Part shown: piece by piece, positions 36,722 to 44,717 of the stretch
How the letters are laid out: each line of letters starts with the position of its first letter
Numbering within the stretch: position 1 is the first letter of the stretch
Assembly (NCBI GenBank): GCA_009910795.1
Contig: VMEE01000052.1
Coordinates: 124,001-188,000 of the forward strand
DNA from: Dehalobacter sp. CP
GTDB lineage: Bacteria > Bacillota_B > Desulfitobacteriia > Desulfitobacteriales > Syntrophobotulaceae
DNA length: 64,000 nt
Direction of reading: 5' to 3'
Notes under the pieces: generated by a model
Database searches by the model: none
Told to the model about the DNA's origin: nothing
The model's input: only the letters and a program-made list of their open reading frames with translations
Made by a program: the position numbers and the translations under genes

Positions 36722-39328
36722 ATGGATCAGCGTAAGAAAATAAGATCCGGCCTGCCGGGGCTCGATGAGATCATCGACCATCTCAGGATTGGCGATAATG
36801 TTGTTCTGCAGGTTGACAATATCGCAGATTATGAATCCTTTGTGCTGCCTTTTGTCAGAACGAGTCTGGACGAGGGCAGAAAAGTGATTTATATGCGGTT
36901 TGCGCGTCATTCTCCAATTATTGACGACAATGAAAATGTTAAAGTGTATCATATTGACGCCGAACACGGTTTTGAAGCTTTTTCCACGCAGGTCCACCAG
37001 ATTATTGCAGCTGAGGGAGAAGAGGCTTTTTACGTTTTTGATTGTCTGTCCGATCTTTTGTACACCTGGGCAACGGATCTTATGATCGGCAACTTTTTTC
37101 AGATCACCTGTCCGTATTTATATGAACTGAAAACGGTGGCTTTCTTTGCAATTTATAAAAATATGAATTCGTATGAGACGATTTCCGCAATTCGGGAAAC
37201 GACCCAGGTATTGATGAATATCTATAATGTCAGGGGACAGACCTATATCCATCCGGTCAAAGTGATCGACAGGTATTCACCGACGATGTTTCTGCCGCAT
37301 ATCAAACAGGCGCAGGATTTTATTCCGTTAACAAGCAGCAGCGATGCTTCAAAGCTGTTTGCAGATATGTCCCTGAATGTATTTGATGCTCCGCGAAGGC
37401 ATTTGGATTATTGGGACCGGATGTTTTTGAAAGCGTCAGACACCTATGAAAAGGTAAAATTCAGTCGTATACCGTCTGCTGAGGAAAAAAACCTGGTAGA
37501 AAAGCTCTGCCGGATGGTTTTAAGTCGCGATGAAAGATTCCTTGAGTTGCTGACGAAGGTCTTTACTCTGGAAGATTTGCTTCAGATCAAGTCAAGTTTA
37601 ATTGGATCGGGATTTATCGGCGGCAAAGCGGTCGGAATGCTTCTGGCCAGAAAAATTTTACTTGAAGATGAAAATTTTGATTATAAAAAAATTCTGGAAC
37701 CCCATGATTCATTCTACATTGGTTCTGATGTCTTTTACACTTATCTTGTTAAAAATGGTCTCTGGAAACTTAGAATGGAGCAGAGAAAACCTGAAAAATA
37801 TTTTTCTCTGGCCAGAGTCATTAAAAGCAAAATACTCAGCGGTGTTTTTCCGGAGAATGTCAAAAACCATTTTTTGCGGGTCCTGGAGTACTTTGGACAA
37901 TCACCGATCATTGTCCGCTCCAGCAGCCTTTTGGAAGATGGATTTGGTAATTCTTTTGCTGGAAAATATGAAAGTGTTTTTTGTACGAACCAAGGTACGC
38001 TCGAACATCGCTATCTTGAATTTGAAAACGCTGTGAAACAAGTCTTTGCCAGCACGATGAGCGACGACGCGCTGATGTATCGTTTGAAACGAGGAATAGC
38101 CGACCAGGATGAGCAGATGGCTTTGCTTGTTCAACGCGTATCGGGTTCTTATCGTAAGGAATATTTTTTCCCGGATCTTGCTGGGGTCGGCTACTCAAAC
38201 AATATCTATGTCTGGGATGAGAAAATGTCTCCGAAAGCGGGCATGCTGCGGGTAGTTGTAGGTCTAGGCACTCGGGCTGTAAACCGTACGGCAGGTGACT
38301 ATGCCAGAATTATAGCGATTGATGAACCTTTGTCATCACCTTTAACGGATTTTGATGATTACAGGCAATATGCCCAAAGAAACATTGATGCGCTGATGGT
38401 AACCAAAAACAGCATGGTTGGTATCGCGTTTAACGATCTTTTAAACGAAATTGACGATCCCAAACTGCATTATTTCGCGCAGAGAGACTATACTGCAGAA
38501 AAAATGATGAAAGAAATAGGCCAGCAAGGCCGGCAGGCCTGGATTATCAATTTTGATCAATTTCTGTCCGATTCCACTTTTGTCGGGGTCATTCAAAAAA
38601 TGCTTAAATGCCTGGAAAAATTCTACGCATATCCGGTGGACATTGAATTTACCGTTAATTTTAAAGATTTGAATCATTATCAGATCAATCTCCTGCAGTG
38701 CAGGCCGCTGCCCGCAAAAGGTCTCAAAAGTAAGGTGGTGTTCCCGAAACATATTGATTTCCAAAAAACATTCTTTCAAAGCCATAATACTTTCATGGGC
38801 GGGAATATCCATTATGGTATTCAGCGAATCATTTATGTCGAGCCTGAAACCTACAGCAGGCTAAGTGACCTCGAAAAATACAGGGTAGCCAGATGTATCG
38901 GCAAATTGAACAGCCAGATTGAGAAAGAAAACATGACCGTGCTGCTGCTCGGCCCCGGACGATGGGGTACCAGTACGCCTTCGCTCGGCGTGCCTGTTTA
39001 TTTTTCCGAAATTAATAATATCACTGTCCTTGGTGAAATTGCAGTTAAAGAGGGCGGGTTCACCCCGGAGATATCTTACGGAACCCATTTCTTTCAGGAT
39101 CTCATTGAAAGTGATATCTTTTATGTGGCGCTTTTTCCGGAAGGCAGGGGAGGAGTCCTTCAGACAAAACTATTAAACCACTTTCAAAATTTGCTTCCTG
39201 AGCTGCTACCACTGAGCGCCTCCCTTGGAGAAATCATTAAAGTATATGATGTCAATAAAGGAATGCATAAAGCCCTGGAGATTATTGCTGATGTCGGGAA
39301 ACAAAAAGCGGTATGTTTCTTTAAATAG
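36722..39328 (+). CDS. KaiC/RecA-like domain fused to PEP/pyruvate-binding (PPDK N-terminal) domain
   Basis: The 868-residue cytoplasmic protein has two recognisable parts. Residues 1-220 resemble a KaiC/RecA-like ATPase (SGLPGLDEIIDHLRIGDNVVLQ...), but the Walker A glycine-lysine is replaced by VDNIADYE, so this domain probably does not hydrolyse ATP. Residues 300-680 match the ATP-grasp domain of pyruvate phosphate dikinase/PEP synthase: GSGFIGGKAVGMLLARK, PIIVRSSSLLEDGFGNSFAGKYESVF, ALLVQRVSG, and QINLLQCRPLPAKG. The swivelling phosphohistidine domain and the PEP-binding barrel are missing. A further 190-residue C-terminal region with LLGPGRWGTSTPSLGVPV is of no known function to me. It may phosphorylate an unknown partner. 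Monocistronic. Confidence 0.75.
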   Translation: MDQRKKIRSGLPGLDEIIDHLRIGDNVVLQVDNIADYESFVLPFVRTSLDEGRKVIYMRFARHSPIIDDNENVKVYHIDAEHGFEAFSTQVHQIIAAEGEEAFYVFDCLSDLLYTWATDLMIGNFFQITCPYLYELKTVAFFAIYKNMNSYETISAIRETTQVLMNIYNVRGQTYIHPVKVIDRYSPTMFLPHIKQAQDFIPLTSSSDASKLFADMSLNVFDAPRRHLDYWDRMFLKASDTYEKVKFSRIPSAEEKNLVEKLCRMVLSRDERFLELLTKVFTLEDLLQIKSSLIGSGFIGGKAVGMLLARKILLEDENFDYKKILEPHDSFYIGSDVFYTYLVKNGLWKLRMEQRKPEKYFSLARVIKSKILSGVFPENVKNHFLRVLEYFGQSPIIVRSSSLLEDGFGNSFAGKYESVFCTNQGTLEHRYLEFENAVKQVFASTMSDDALMYRLKRGIADQDEQMALLVQRVSGSYRKEYFFPDLAGVGYSNNIYVWDEKMSPKAGMLRVVVGLGTRAVNRTAGDYARIIAIDEPLSSPLTDFDDYRQYAQRNIDALMVTKNSMVGIAFNDLLNEIDDPKLHYFAQRDYTAEKMMKEIGQQGRQAWIINFDQFLSDSTFVGVIQKMLKCLEKFYAYPVDIEFTVNFKDLNHYQINLLQCRPLPAKGLKSKVVFPKHIDFQKTFFQSHNTFMGGNIHYGIQRIIYVEPETYSRLSDLEKYRVARCIGKLNSQIEKENMTVLLLGPGRWGTSTPSLGVPVYFSEINNITVLGEIAVKEGGFTPEISYGTHFFQDLIESDIFYVALFPEGRGGVLQTKLLNHFQNLLPELLPLSASLGEIIKVYDVNKGMHKALEIIADVGKQKAVCFFK

Positions 39329-39348
39329 AATTTGATGGCTGACAAGAT

Positions 39349-39390
39349 AAAAAAGTAGCCCTTCGGGGTTGTTTTTCCCCCTTAGGGCTA
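39349..39390 (-). terminator. Terminator of the arsR-nifX-like operon
   Basis: On the minus strand TAGCCC...GGGGG pairs with CCCC...GGGCTA, followed by ACTTTTTTA. It lies 18 bases past the stop of the NifX-like gene; the plus-strand side has no T tract. Confidence 0.75.
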
Positions 39391-39407
39391 GAAAATATCT
39401 ATCAAGG

Positions 39408-39773
39408 TTAGTGGCATCCGTGATGGCTGCAGCTGTTCATGGCAGAGAATTCCGGAAGCTGGTTATCCAGGAAGAGCTGGATGTTACCCGAAACGGTGGC
39501 ATTATCAACCCGAAAAGCACGCACCCCTTGCGCATTGAGTTTCATTAGGGCGCCTGCACCGATTCCGCCAACCAGAATCGCGTCCACCTGTTCTCCACCC
39601 AATGCCTTCAAAGGCTGGCACATCCCGTGCTCATGATGAGAGTCTCCGTTGTCGATGACTTTCATCTCTTCTTTATCCAGGTCGTAGATCAGAAAAAATG
39701 GGGCTGAGCCAAAATGATCATAGGGGATACTCTCAAGTCCTTTGTCTTCTTTTACAGGGATACAAATTTTCAT
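39408..39773 (-). CDS. NifX/NifB-C-like iron-molybdenum cofactor-binding domain protein
   Basis: The 121-residue protein has the dinitrogenase FeMo-cofactor (Nif11/NafY/NifX) fold: MKICIPVKEDKGLESIPYDHFGSAPFFLIYDLD, then AILVGGIGAGALMKLNAQGVRAFRV. Stand-alone members (MTH1175 type) occur widely in anaerobes that do not fix nitrogen and probably handle iron-sulfur or molybdenum clusters. Here the ends are metal-rich: HHEHGMCQPL in the middle and NSCSHHGCH at the C-terminus. It is the second gene after an ArsR regulator, 21 bases downstream, with AAAGGAG before its ATG. No nif genes are in the window. Confidence 0.8.
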   Translation of the reverse strand: MKICIPVKEDKGLESIPYDHFGSAPFFLIYDLDKEEMKVIDNGDSHHEHGMCQPLKALGGEQVDAILVGGIGAGALMKLNAQGVRAFRVDNATVSGNIQLFLDNQLPEFSAMNSCSHHGCH

Positions 39774-39794
39774 GTTTAAGCTCCTTTTCTCGGT

Positions 39795-40163
39795 TTATTC
39801 ATTGCTTGAACGCTCACAGCACTTTTCACGCTGGGCATTGCAAGCATATTGACAATTGAATGGGACGCTGAAAACATCTTTATAGTGGTCCGAGGGGTGG
39901 GTGCCTGATATCTGCTCAATGAATCCGATCAGATCTTCAAAAACTGATTGCTGCAAATTGTATTGTACGAAGTAGCCTGTTTTCTCGCCAATCAGAAGGC
40001 CGGCTTCCTTTAAAATTTTAATATGTTGGGACACGGCTGCTTCGGAAATTTGAAGATGTCTTGCAATTCCTTTAGCACAGATGCTTCTTCTGGACAAGAT
40101 AAGCAAGATCTGCAGTCTTGTTTCGTCAGAAAGCGCTTTGAATACCTGCACAATTTGCTCCAT
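39795..40163 (-). CDS. ArsR family transcriptional regulator
   Basis: This 122-residue winged-helix protein starts with FKALSDETRLQILLILSRRSICAKGIARHLQISEAAVSQHIKILKEAGLLIGEKTGYFVQYNL, the ArsR/SmtB pattern. The classical ELCVCD metal site in the recognition helix is replaced by SICAKGIA, but the C-terminus has a cysteine group (NCQYACNAQREKCCE) that may bind metal or a cluster. GGAGG stands before ATG. Its promoter overlaps an AT-rich palindrome, so it is probably autoregulated together with the NifX-like gene. Confidence 0.88.
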   Translation of the reverse strand: MEQIVQVFKALSDETRLQILLILSRRSICAKGIARHLQISEAAVSQHIKILKEAGLLIGEKTGYFVQYNLQQSVFEDLIGFIEQISGTHPSDHYKDVFSVPFNCQYACNAQREKCCERSSNE

Positions 40164-40190
40164 ATATCCTCCGAGTATTTTTAATTAACT

Positions 40191-40233
40191 AAATACTTAA
40201 CTAAATTATAAAATACTTAAGTAATTAAGTCAA
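40191..40233 (-). promoter_or_regulatory. Promoter and probable ArsR operator
   Basis: On the minus strand TTGACT (40233-40228), 17 bases, TATAAT (40210-40205) is an almost ideal sigma-A promoter. The spacer contains the palindrome TTACTTAAGTA, and AAATACTTAA occurs twice (40191 and 40211), 20 bp apart. The overlap with the promoter fits a repressor operator for the ArsR protein. Confidence 0.75.
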
Positions 40234-40369
40234 ATAAACTGTTTTCTAAGTGGTTATAAAAGAAACGCTTCTGAAGACTGGCATTTCTCTATGTTATAAT
40301 GATATGAAGACTTTTACGCCTTCATTTAAAAGCGTTTATTGCAAGGACAGGGAGGCATAGAATATATCA

Positions 40370-41038
40370 ATGGAAAAACGGTATCGGGTTCTGCAGGATA
40401 TTGTAGAGAAAGAGCTGTCTTATGCGGCCCACGATCTGGATCATGTTATGCGGGTCTATCATCTTTGTTTGATTCTGGCCGGGCAGCGGGAGGATGTCGA
40501 TACGGAAGTATTGATTCCGGCTGTCCTGCTTCATGATATTGCCAGAGCCAAAGAGGATGAAGATAATTCCGGAGAGATCGACCATGCCGTATTGGGTGCG
40601 GAAATGGCCGAGAAGATCCTTCAAGACCTAAATTATGATCCGGATTTGAGACAGGAGATCACACACTGTATTTTAGCGCATCGGTTCAGAACAGGACATC
40701 AGCCGGAGAGCATCGAAGCCAAAATCCTCTTTGATGCCGACAAACTTGATATCATCGGAGCAACTGGGATTGCCCGCTCTTTCATGCTTGCTGGCCAGCA
40801 CGGGGAAAGACTATATCATGAGGTTTCTGTCGAAGAATATCTGAAGGAAAATATTGGTGAGAACGGCAGGATTAAAGATGCTTCCAAACATACGACCAAC
40901 CTGGAATTTGAGCTTAAATTAAGAAAAATACCGGATAGGCTGTATACGGAAGAAGCGAAAGCAATTGCCAGAAAAAGGGTCAGATTTATGGAGTTATTTT
41001 TCAAGACTCTAGTGGAAGAAGTAACAGGAAATAAATAA
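40370..41038 (+). CDS. HD domain hydrolase (YedJ-like)
   Basis: The 222-residue protein has the HD phosphohydrolase metal motif set: the early HDLDHVMRV, then AVLLHDIARAKED with the HD pair, ITHCILAHRFRTG, and ILFDADKLDIIGATGIAR with the last aspartate. It matches the YedJ-type subgroup of unknown substrate, probably a nucleotide or phosphoester. GGGAGG lies 14 bases before ATG 40370, a rather long spacing, but no better in-frame start exists. It is monocistronic, between the divergent ArsR operon and rpoN. Confidence 0.82.
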   Translation: MEKRYRVLQDIVEKELSYAAHDLDHVMRVYHLCLILAGQREDVDTEVLIPAVLLHDIARAKEDEDNSGEIDHAVLGAEMAEKILQDLNYDPDLRQEITHCILAHRFRTGHQPESIEAKILFDADKLDIIGATGIARSFMLAGQHGERLYHEVSVEEYLKENIGENGRIKDASKHTTNLEFELKLRKIPDRLYTEEAKAIARKRVRFMELFFKTLVEEVTGNK

Positions 41039-41177
41039 TTGAAATAAATAATCCTTGAAACGAATCTGCAAAGCGTTGAAATTGGTTGGAAAATGAAGAA
41101 TAATTTACATAAAAAAATTAAAAAACAATAATAGAAAGTATTTTAAATAAGTTGTATACTTGAACGTAGATATCGTT

Positions 41178-41192
41178 TGGCATGAATCTTGC
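41178..41192 (+). promoter_or_regulatory. Sigma-54 (-24/-12) promoter upstream of rpoN
   Basis: TTGGCATGAATCTTGCC gives GG-N10-GC with -24 TTGGCA and -12 TTGC, close to the consensus TTGGCACNNNNNTTGCW. The predicted start is about 117 bases before the rpoN ATG. It suggests that rpoN is transcribed by its own product. No activator gene is adjacent. Confidence 0.65.
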
Positions 41193-41320
41193 CGTAAGGG
41201 TCAAGTGGATGTAGCATACCCGAGTAAATCCCGGTTTTTAATGTGAAAAGAATATGAAAATGCCGTCTGTCCGGGAATCTGTATAGTATTTTAGTTTGAT
41301 TCAGAAGGTGGAAGGAAAAT

Positions 41321-42706
41321 ATGAGGCAGATACGCCAAGATATATTTCTTGAACAGCAACAGAGATTGTTCATGACCACTGAACTGCGTCAGGCAATTTC
41401 TGTATTGCAGATGTCGACTCTGGAACTAAGCGAGTATATCACAAAAAAAATAGAAGAGAATCCTTTTCTGGACGAAGATGAACCTGTTGCTGAAAACAAT
41501 GAGGTTGTCAGCAAAACTGCAACCCGGGTTAATATGGACGACCTGATTGAACATTTCAGCAGCGACAGCAATATGGGTCATATCTGGAATGAGAAGAATG
41601 AAAATGACACCGGATACGAACAATATCTGTCTGATCGGCCAAGTTTATATGAGCAGCTTGAATTACAATTGAATTTAGAGATCAAAAATCCTGCGGATAT
41701 TATCATTGGAAACTTTCTGATAGGAAGTATTGATCGGAACGGCTATTTTACAACAGAACTGGAATATGTCAGCCAAAAATTGAATGTTGCCGTTGAGAGA
41801 GTGGAAGAGGTCCTAAAGGTCATTCATACTTTCTATCCTACCGGCGTAGGTGCCCGAAATCTTCAGGAATGCCTGCTTCTGCAAATGAGAGCAAACGGCA
41901 AGGATAGTGAGCTTGCGGAACAGGTTATTCAAAACTACTTCCAGGAGCTTGCCGACAAAAAAATAATGAAAATAGCCAATACCCTCTCCGTGTCTACGAA
42001 GCAGGTCCAAGAAGTCTATGATCTTATCAGGACGCTTGATCCCAAACCCGGACTGCAGTTTGGCGCTGAAAGAAATCCTTTTATTTGGCCTGATGTTACG
42101 ATTATGAGAGACCAGAACGATTATATGGTTATTGTAAACGACTTTGATTTTAACTATTTGAGAATCAATCAGACGTATGTGGATATTCTCCGTAATTCGA
42201 ATGCGTTATCTGATGATGTAAAAAAATATCTTGAAGAAAAGTTTGATTCCGCTTTGGGACTCATCCGCGGAATTGAACAAAGAAGACTGAACATTTACAA
42301 AGTTGTGCAAAGCATTGTTGATATTCAAAGAGAATTTTTTGACAATGGCATTGAATATCTGAAGCCCTTGACCATGAGTCAGGTTGCGGACCTGGTCGGC
42401 ATCCATGAATCTACGGTAAGCCGGGTCACCTGCAACAAATACGTTCAGACGCCGCGCGGACTGTTTGCTTTGAAGTATTTCTTTAACTCCGGTGTGGGTT
42501 CTTATGACTGCGACAAAATAAGTTCCAAAAGTGTCAAACACTTGATCCAGGATATCATTAATAAAGAAGACCCGAACCAACCACTGAGCGACCAGGATAT
42601 TATGATGATGCTTGTGAACAAAGGGATGAGGATCTCCCGGAGAACTGTCAACAAGTACCGTCAGAGTATGGGGATACCTACAAATTTACACCGTAAAAGA
42701 TATTAA
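41321..42706 (+). CDS. rpoN: RNA polymerase sigma-54 factor
   Basis: The 461-residue factor has region I with glutamine and leucine repeats (LEQQQRLFMTTELRQAISVLQMSTLELSEYI), a short acidic region II, the core-binding domain (DRNGYFTTELEYVSQ, FYPTGVGARNLQECLLLQM, TLDPKPGLQFG), the HTH (MSQVADLVGIHESTVSRVTCNKYVQTPRGLFALKYFF) and the RpoN box ISRRTVNKYRQSMGIP that reads the -24 element. GGAAGG precedes the ATG. It works only with enhancer-binding activators, none of which are in this window. Probable targets here are rpoN itself and the Moco operon. Confidence 0.95.
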   Translation: MRQIRQDIFLEQQQRLFMTTELRQAISVLQMSTLELSEYITKKIEENPFLDEDEPVAENNEVVSKTATRVNMDDLIEHFSSDSNMGHIWNEKNENDTGYEQYLSDRPSLYEQLELQLNLEIKNPADIIIGNFLIGSIDRNGYFTTELEYVSQKLNVAVERVEEVLKVIHTFYPTGVGARNLQECLLLQMRANGKDSELAEQVIQNYFQELADKKIMKIANTLSVSTKQVQEVYDLIRTLDPKPGLQFGAERNPFIWPDVTIMRDQNDYMVIVNDFDFNYLRINQTYVDILRNSNALSDDVKKYLEEKFDSALGLIRGIEQRRLNIYKVVQSIVDIQREFFDNGIEYLKPLTMSQVADLVGIHESTVSRVTCNKYVQTPRGLFALKYFFNSGVGSYDCDKISSKSVKHLIQDIINKEDPNQPLSDQDIMMMLVNKGMRISRRTVNKYRQSMGIPTNLHRKRY

Positions 42707-42795
42707 TTGTCCAAAGCATTATCGCCTAAACTTACGGGGCACGAGATTCAAGTGGCATTGATGATTTTGAACTATATTTGGGTGGAAGATTAGTC

Positions 42796-42855
42796 AATAT
42801 AATGCGAAGGAACCGCGGGTATTTAATAACATCCACGGTTCCTTCGCATTATATT
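42796..42855. repeat. Long perfect hairpin between rpoN and hydA
   Basis: A 20-bp perfect inverted repeat (left arm 42796-42815, right arm 42836-42855, core TGCGAAGGAACCG) surrounds a 20-base loop. There is no U tract on either strand. It may work as a bidirectional terminator for the convergent genes or be a small palindromic repeat element. Confidence 0.7.
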
Positions 42856-42878
42856 TGAATAGGTAATTAAGGGAGGGT

Positions 42879-42974
42879 GTGTTCAGAGAGAAGGTATATT
42901 CAGATAAAGAGTGTCCATTGGAAGGAGTGTTCAAGGGGAAGGTATATTCCAGAAAAGGGTGTTCATGGACGAGG
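42879..42974. repeat. Two-copy 48-bp imperfect tandem repeat
   Basis: Copies at 42879-42926 and 42927-42974 share GTGTTCA at the start, AAGGTATATTC at offset 12 and GTGT(T/C)CA at offset 32, in exact register of 48 bp. It lies just downstream of hydA (minus strand). An open frame exists across it on the minus strand, but it has no start with a binding site. Function unknown. Confidence 0.75.
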
Positions 42975-42998
42975 TGCTTTTGCTTCGGCATCGCTGTT

Positions 42999-44717
42999 TT
43001 AACTGCGGTTGCAATATTGGGTGTGCAAAAGCCTGTGGGATAATTCTCCGAGGGGCTCAAGCAGAAAGTCCTGATAGAGTTCCTGTACTGCCGGATTTTC
43101 ATGTGACTTGCGTAGCGGCATATTTTCATCGACCTGGTACAGGGCTTCGATCCGTCTGGCTCTGATCTCATTGGTCGTGCCGTAAGGCTGGCCTCCTCCG
43201 CCGATACACCCTCCGGGACAGCACATGACCTCGATGAATGTATAATCGGCCTGGCCGGCTTTGATCATTTCCAGGATTTTTTTGGCGTTGGCAAGTCCGT
43301 GAGCAATCCCCGCTTTTACTTCCGTTCCGGCAAGATCAACCGAAGCTTTTTTTACGCCGACCATTCCGCGCACGGCTGTAAAGTTTAAGTCAGTCAGGGT
43401 TCTACCTGTAACAACTTCATATACGGTACGCAGGGCTGCTTCCATAACTCCACCGGTTGCTCCGAAAATAGCGGCTGCACCTGTTGATATGCCGAGGGGC
43501 GAATCAAATTCAGCTTCAGGGAGCATCCGGAAATCAATTCCCTCGTGCTGCAGCATTCTGCCAAGTTCGCGGGTCGTGAGGACGATATCTACATCCTGGC
43601 TGCCGCTTGCATTCATTTCCGGGCGCTCGGCTTCAAATTTTTTAGCGGTACAGGGCATCACGGAGACGACAATGATATCCTTGGCTTCAAGGCCACTGGT
43701 CTGAGCGTAGTACGTTTTGGCCAGGGCCCCAAACATTTGTTGGGGAGATTTGCAGGTTGACAGATGCGGAATTAATTCCGGATAGTAATGTTCCATATAT
43801 TTGATCCAGCCGGGACTGCAGGAAGTAATCATCGGCAGGACACCGCCGTTTGCTATCCGGTCCAGTAATTCATGGCCTTCTTCCATGATGGTCAGATCTG
43901 CTGAGAAGTCTGTATCAAAAACCCGGTCAAATCCCAGACTGCGCAAAGCAGAAACGAGTTTTCCTGTCGCGATTTCGCCTGATGGGAATCCAAATTCCTC
44001 GGCTAGGGATACCCGGACGGCCGGAGCGACCTGAACGACGACATGTTTTTGGGGATCGGCGAGAGCTTCCCAGACGCGGTCTGTATCATCTCTTTCATGA
44101 ATTGCACCTACCGGACAAACCAAAGCACACTGTCCGCACAGCACACAGGCGACATCAGCCAACTGTTTGCCGTATTCCGGTGAAATGCTGATTTCCGTAC
44201 TGCGGTCATGACTATAGAGGATTCCAACGTTCTGAATATAGTGGCAGGCTTCCGCGCATCGGCCACATTTGATGCATTTATCTGGATTTCTGACCAGCGA
44301 GGGAGTTGAGAAATCCTGAGAAAAACTGTGTTTTCTTTTTTCTCCTTGGATATCCCTGACTCCGAATTTGGCGGCGATTTGTCTGAGCTCACAGTTGCCG
44401 TTGCGGATACAGGTCAGACATTCCTGCGGATGGTCAGCAAAAATTAATTCCAGAATCGTGCGGACGGTCTCTCTGACTCTCGGAGAATTCGTCGTGATGT
44501 TCATTCCGGCTGTTACCCTAGTGGAACAGGAAGGCACAAGGTTTTTTACGCCTTCTATCTCGACCACACAAATCCGGCAATTTGCCTTGACGCGCTGATC
44601 AGGATGATGGCAAAGGGTTGGAAGATCAATGCCCTGTTGTCTGGCTGCCTCTAAAATAGTGATTTCAGGTGCAACTGCCGTTACCTTACCGTTTAGCGTA
44701 ATATTGATAGTTTGCAT
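42999..44717 (-). CDS. hydA: [FeFe] hydrogenase catalytic subunit, NADH-linked type
   Basis: The 572-residue subunit has, in order, an N-terminal [2Fe-2S] domain (LPTLCHHPDQRVKANCRICVVE...VPSCST), a His-ligated cluster region (DHPQECLTCIRNGNCELR), two [4Fe-4S] ferredoxin clusters (CIKCGRCAEAC, CVLCGQCALVCPVGAI) and the H-cluster domain with L1 TSCSPGW, L2 MPCTAKKFE and L3 MCCPGGCIGGGG. L1 has Ser where many enzymes have a second Cys. There is no extra C-terminal cluster. Its start codon overlaps the hydB stop by one base. Maturation genes hydEFG are not in the window. The complex should interconvert NADH and H2 in the cytoplasm. Confidence 0.95.
   Translation of the reverse strand: MQTINITLNGKVTAVAPEITILEAARQQGIDLPTLCHHPDQRVKANCRICVVEIEGVKNLVPSCSTRVTAGMNITTNSPRVRETVRTILELIFADHPQECLTCIRNGNCELRQIAAKFGVRDIQGEKRKHSFSQDFSTPSLVRNPDKCIKCGRCAEACHYIQNVGILYSHDRSTEISISPEYGKQLADVACVLCGQCALVCPVGAIHERDDTDRVWEALADPQKHVVVQVAPAVRVSLAEEFGFPSGEIATGKLVSALRSLGFDRVFDTDFSADLTIMEEGHELLDRIANGGVLPMITSCSPGWIKYMEHYYPELIPHLSTCKSPQQMFGALAKTYYAQTSGLEAKDIIVVSVMPCTAKKFEAERPEMNASGSQDVDIVLTTRELGRMLQHEGIDFRMLPEAEFDSPLGISTGAAAIFGATGGVMEAALRTVYEVVTGRTLTDLNFTAVRGMVGVKKASVDLAGTEVKAGIAHGLANAKKILEMIKAGQADYTFIEVMCCPGGCIGGGGQPYGTTNEIRARRIEALYQVDENMPLRKSHENPAVQELYQDFLLEPLGELSHRLLHTQYCNRS

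Noticed and set aside
42879..42974. CRISPR-like array
   Set aside because: There are only two imperfect copies with no unique spacers and no cas genes in the window.
42794..43171. Minus-strand open frame over the 48-bp repeat and the end of hydA
   Set aside because: No start with a Shine-Dalgarno sequence; the repetitive peptide (EYTF.LNTP) simply reflects the DNA repeat.
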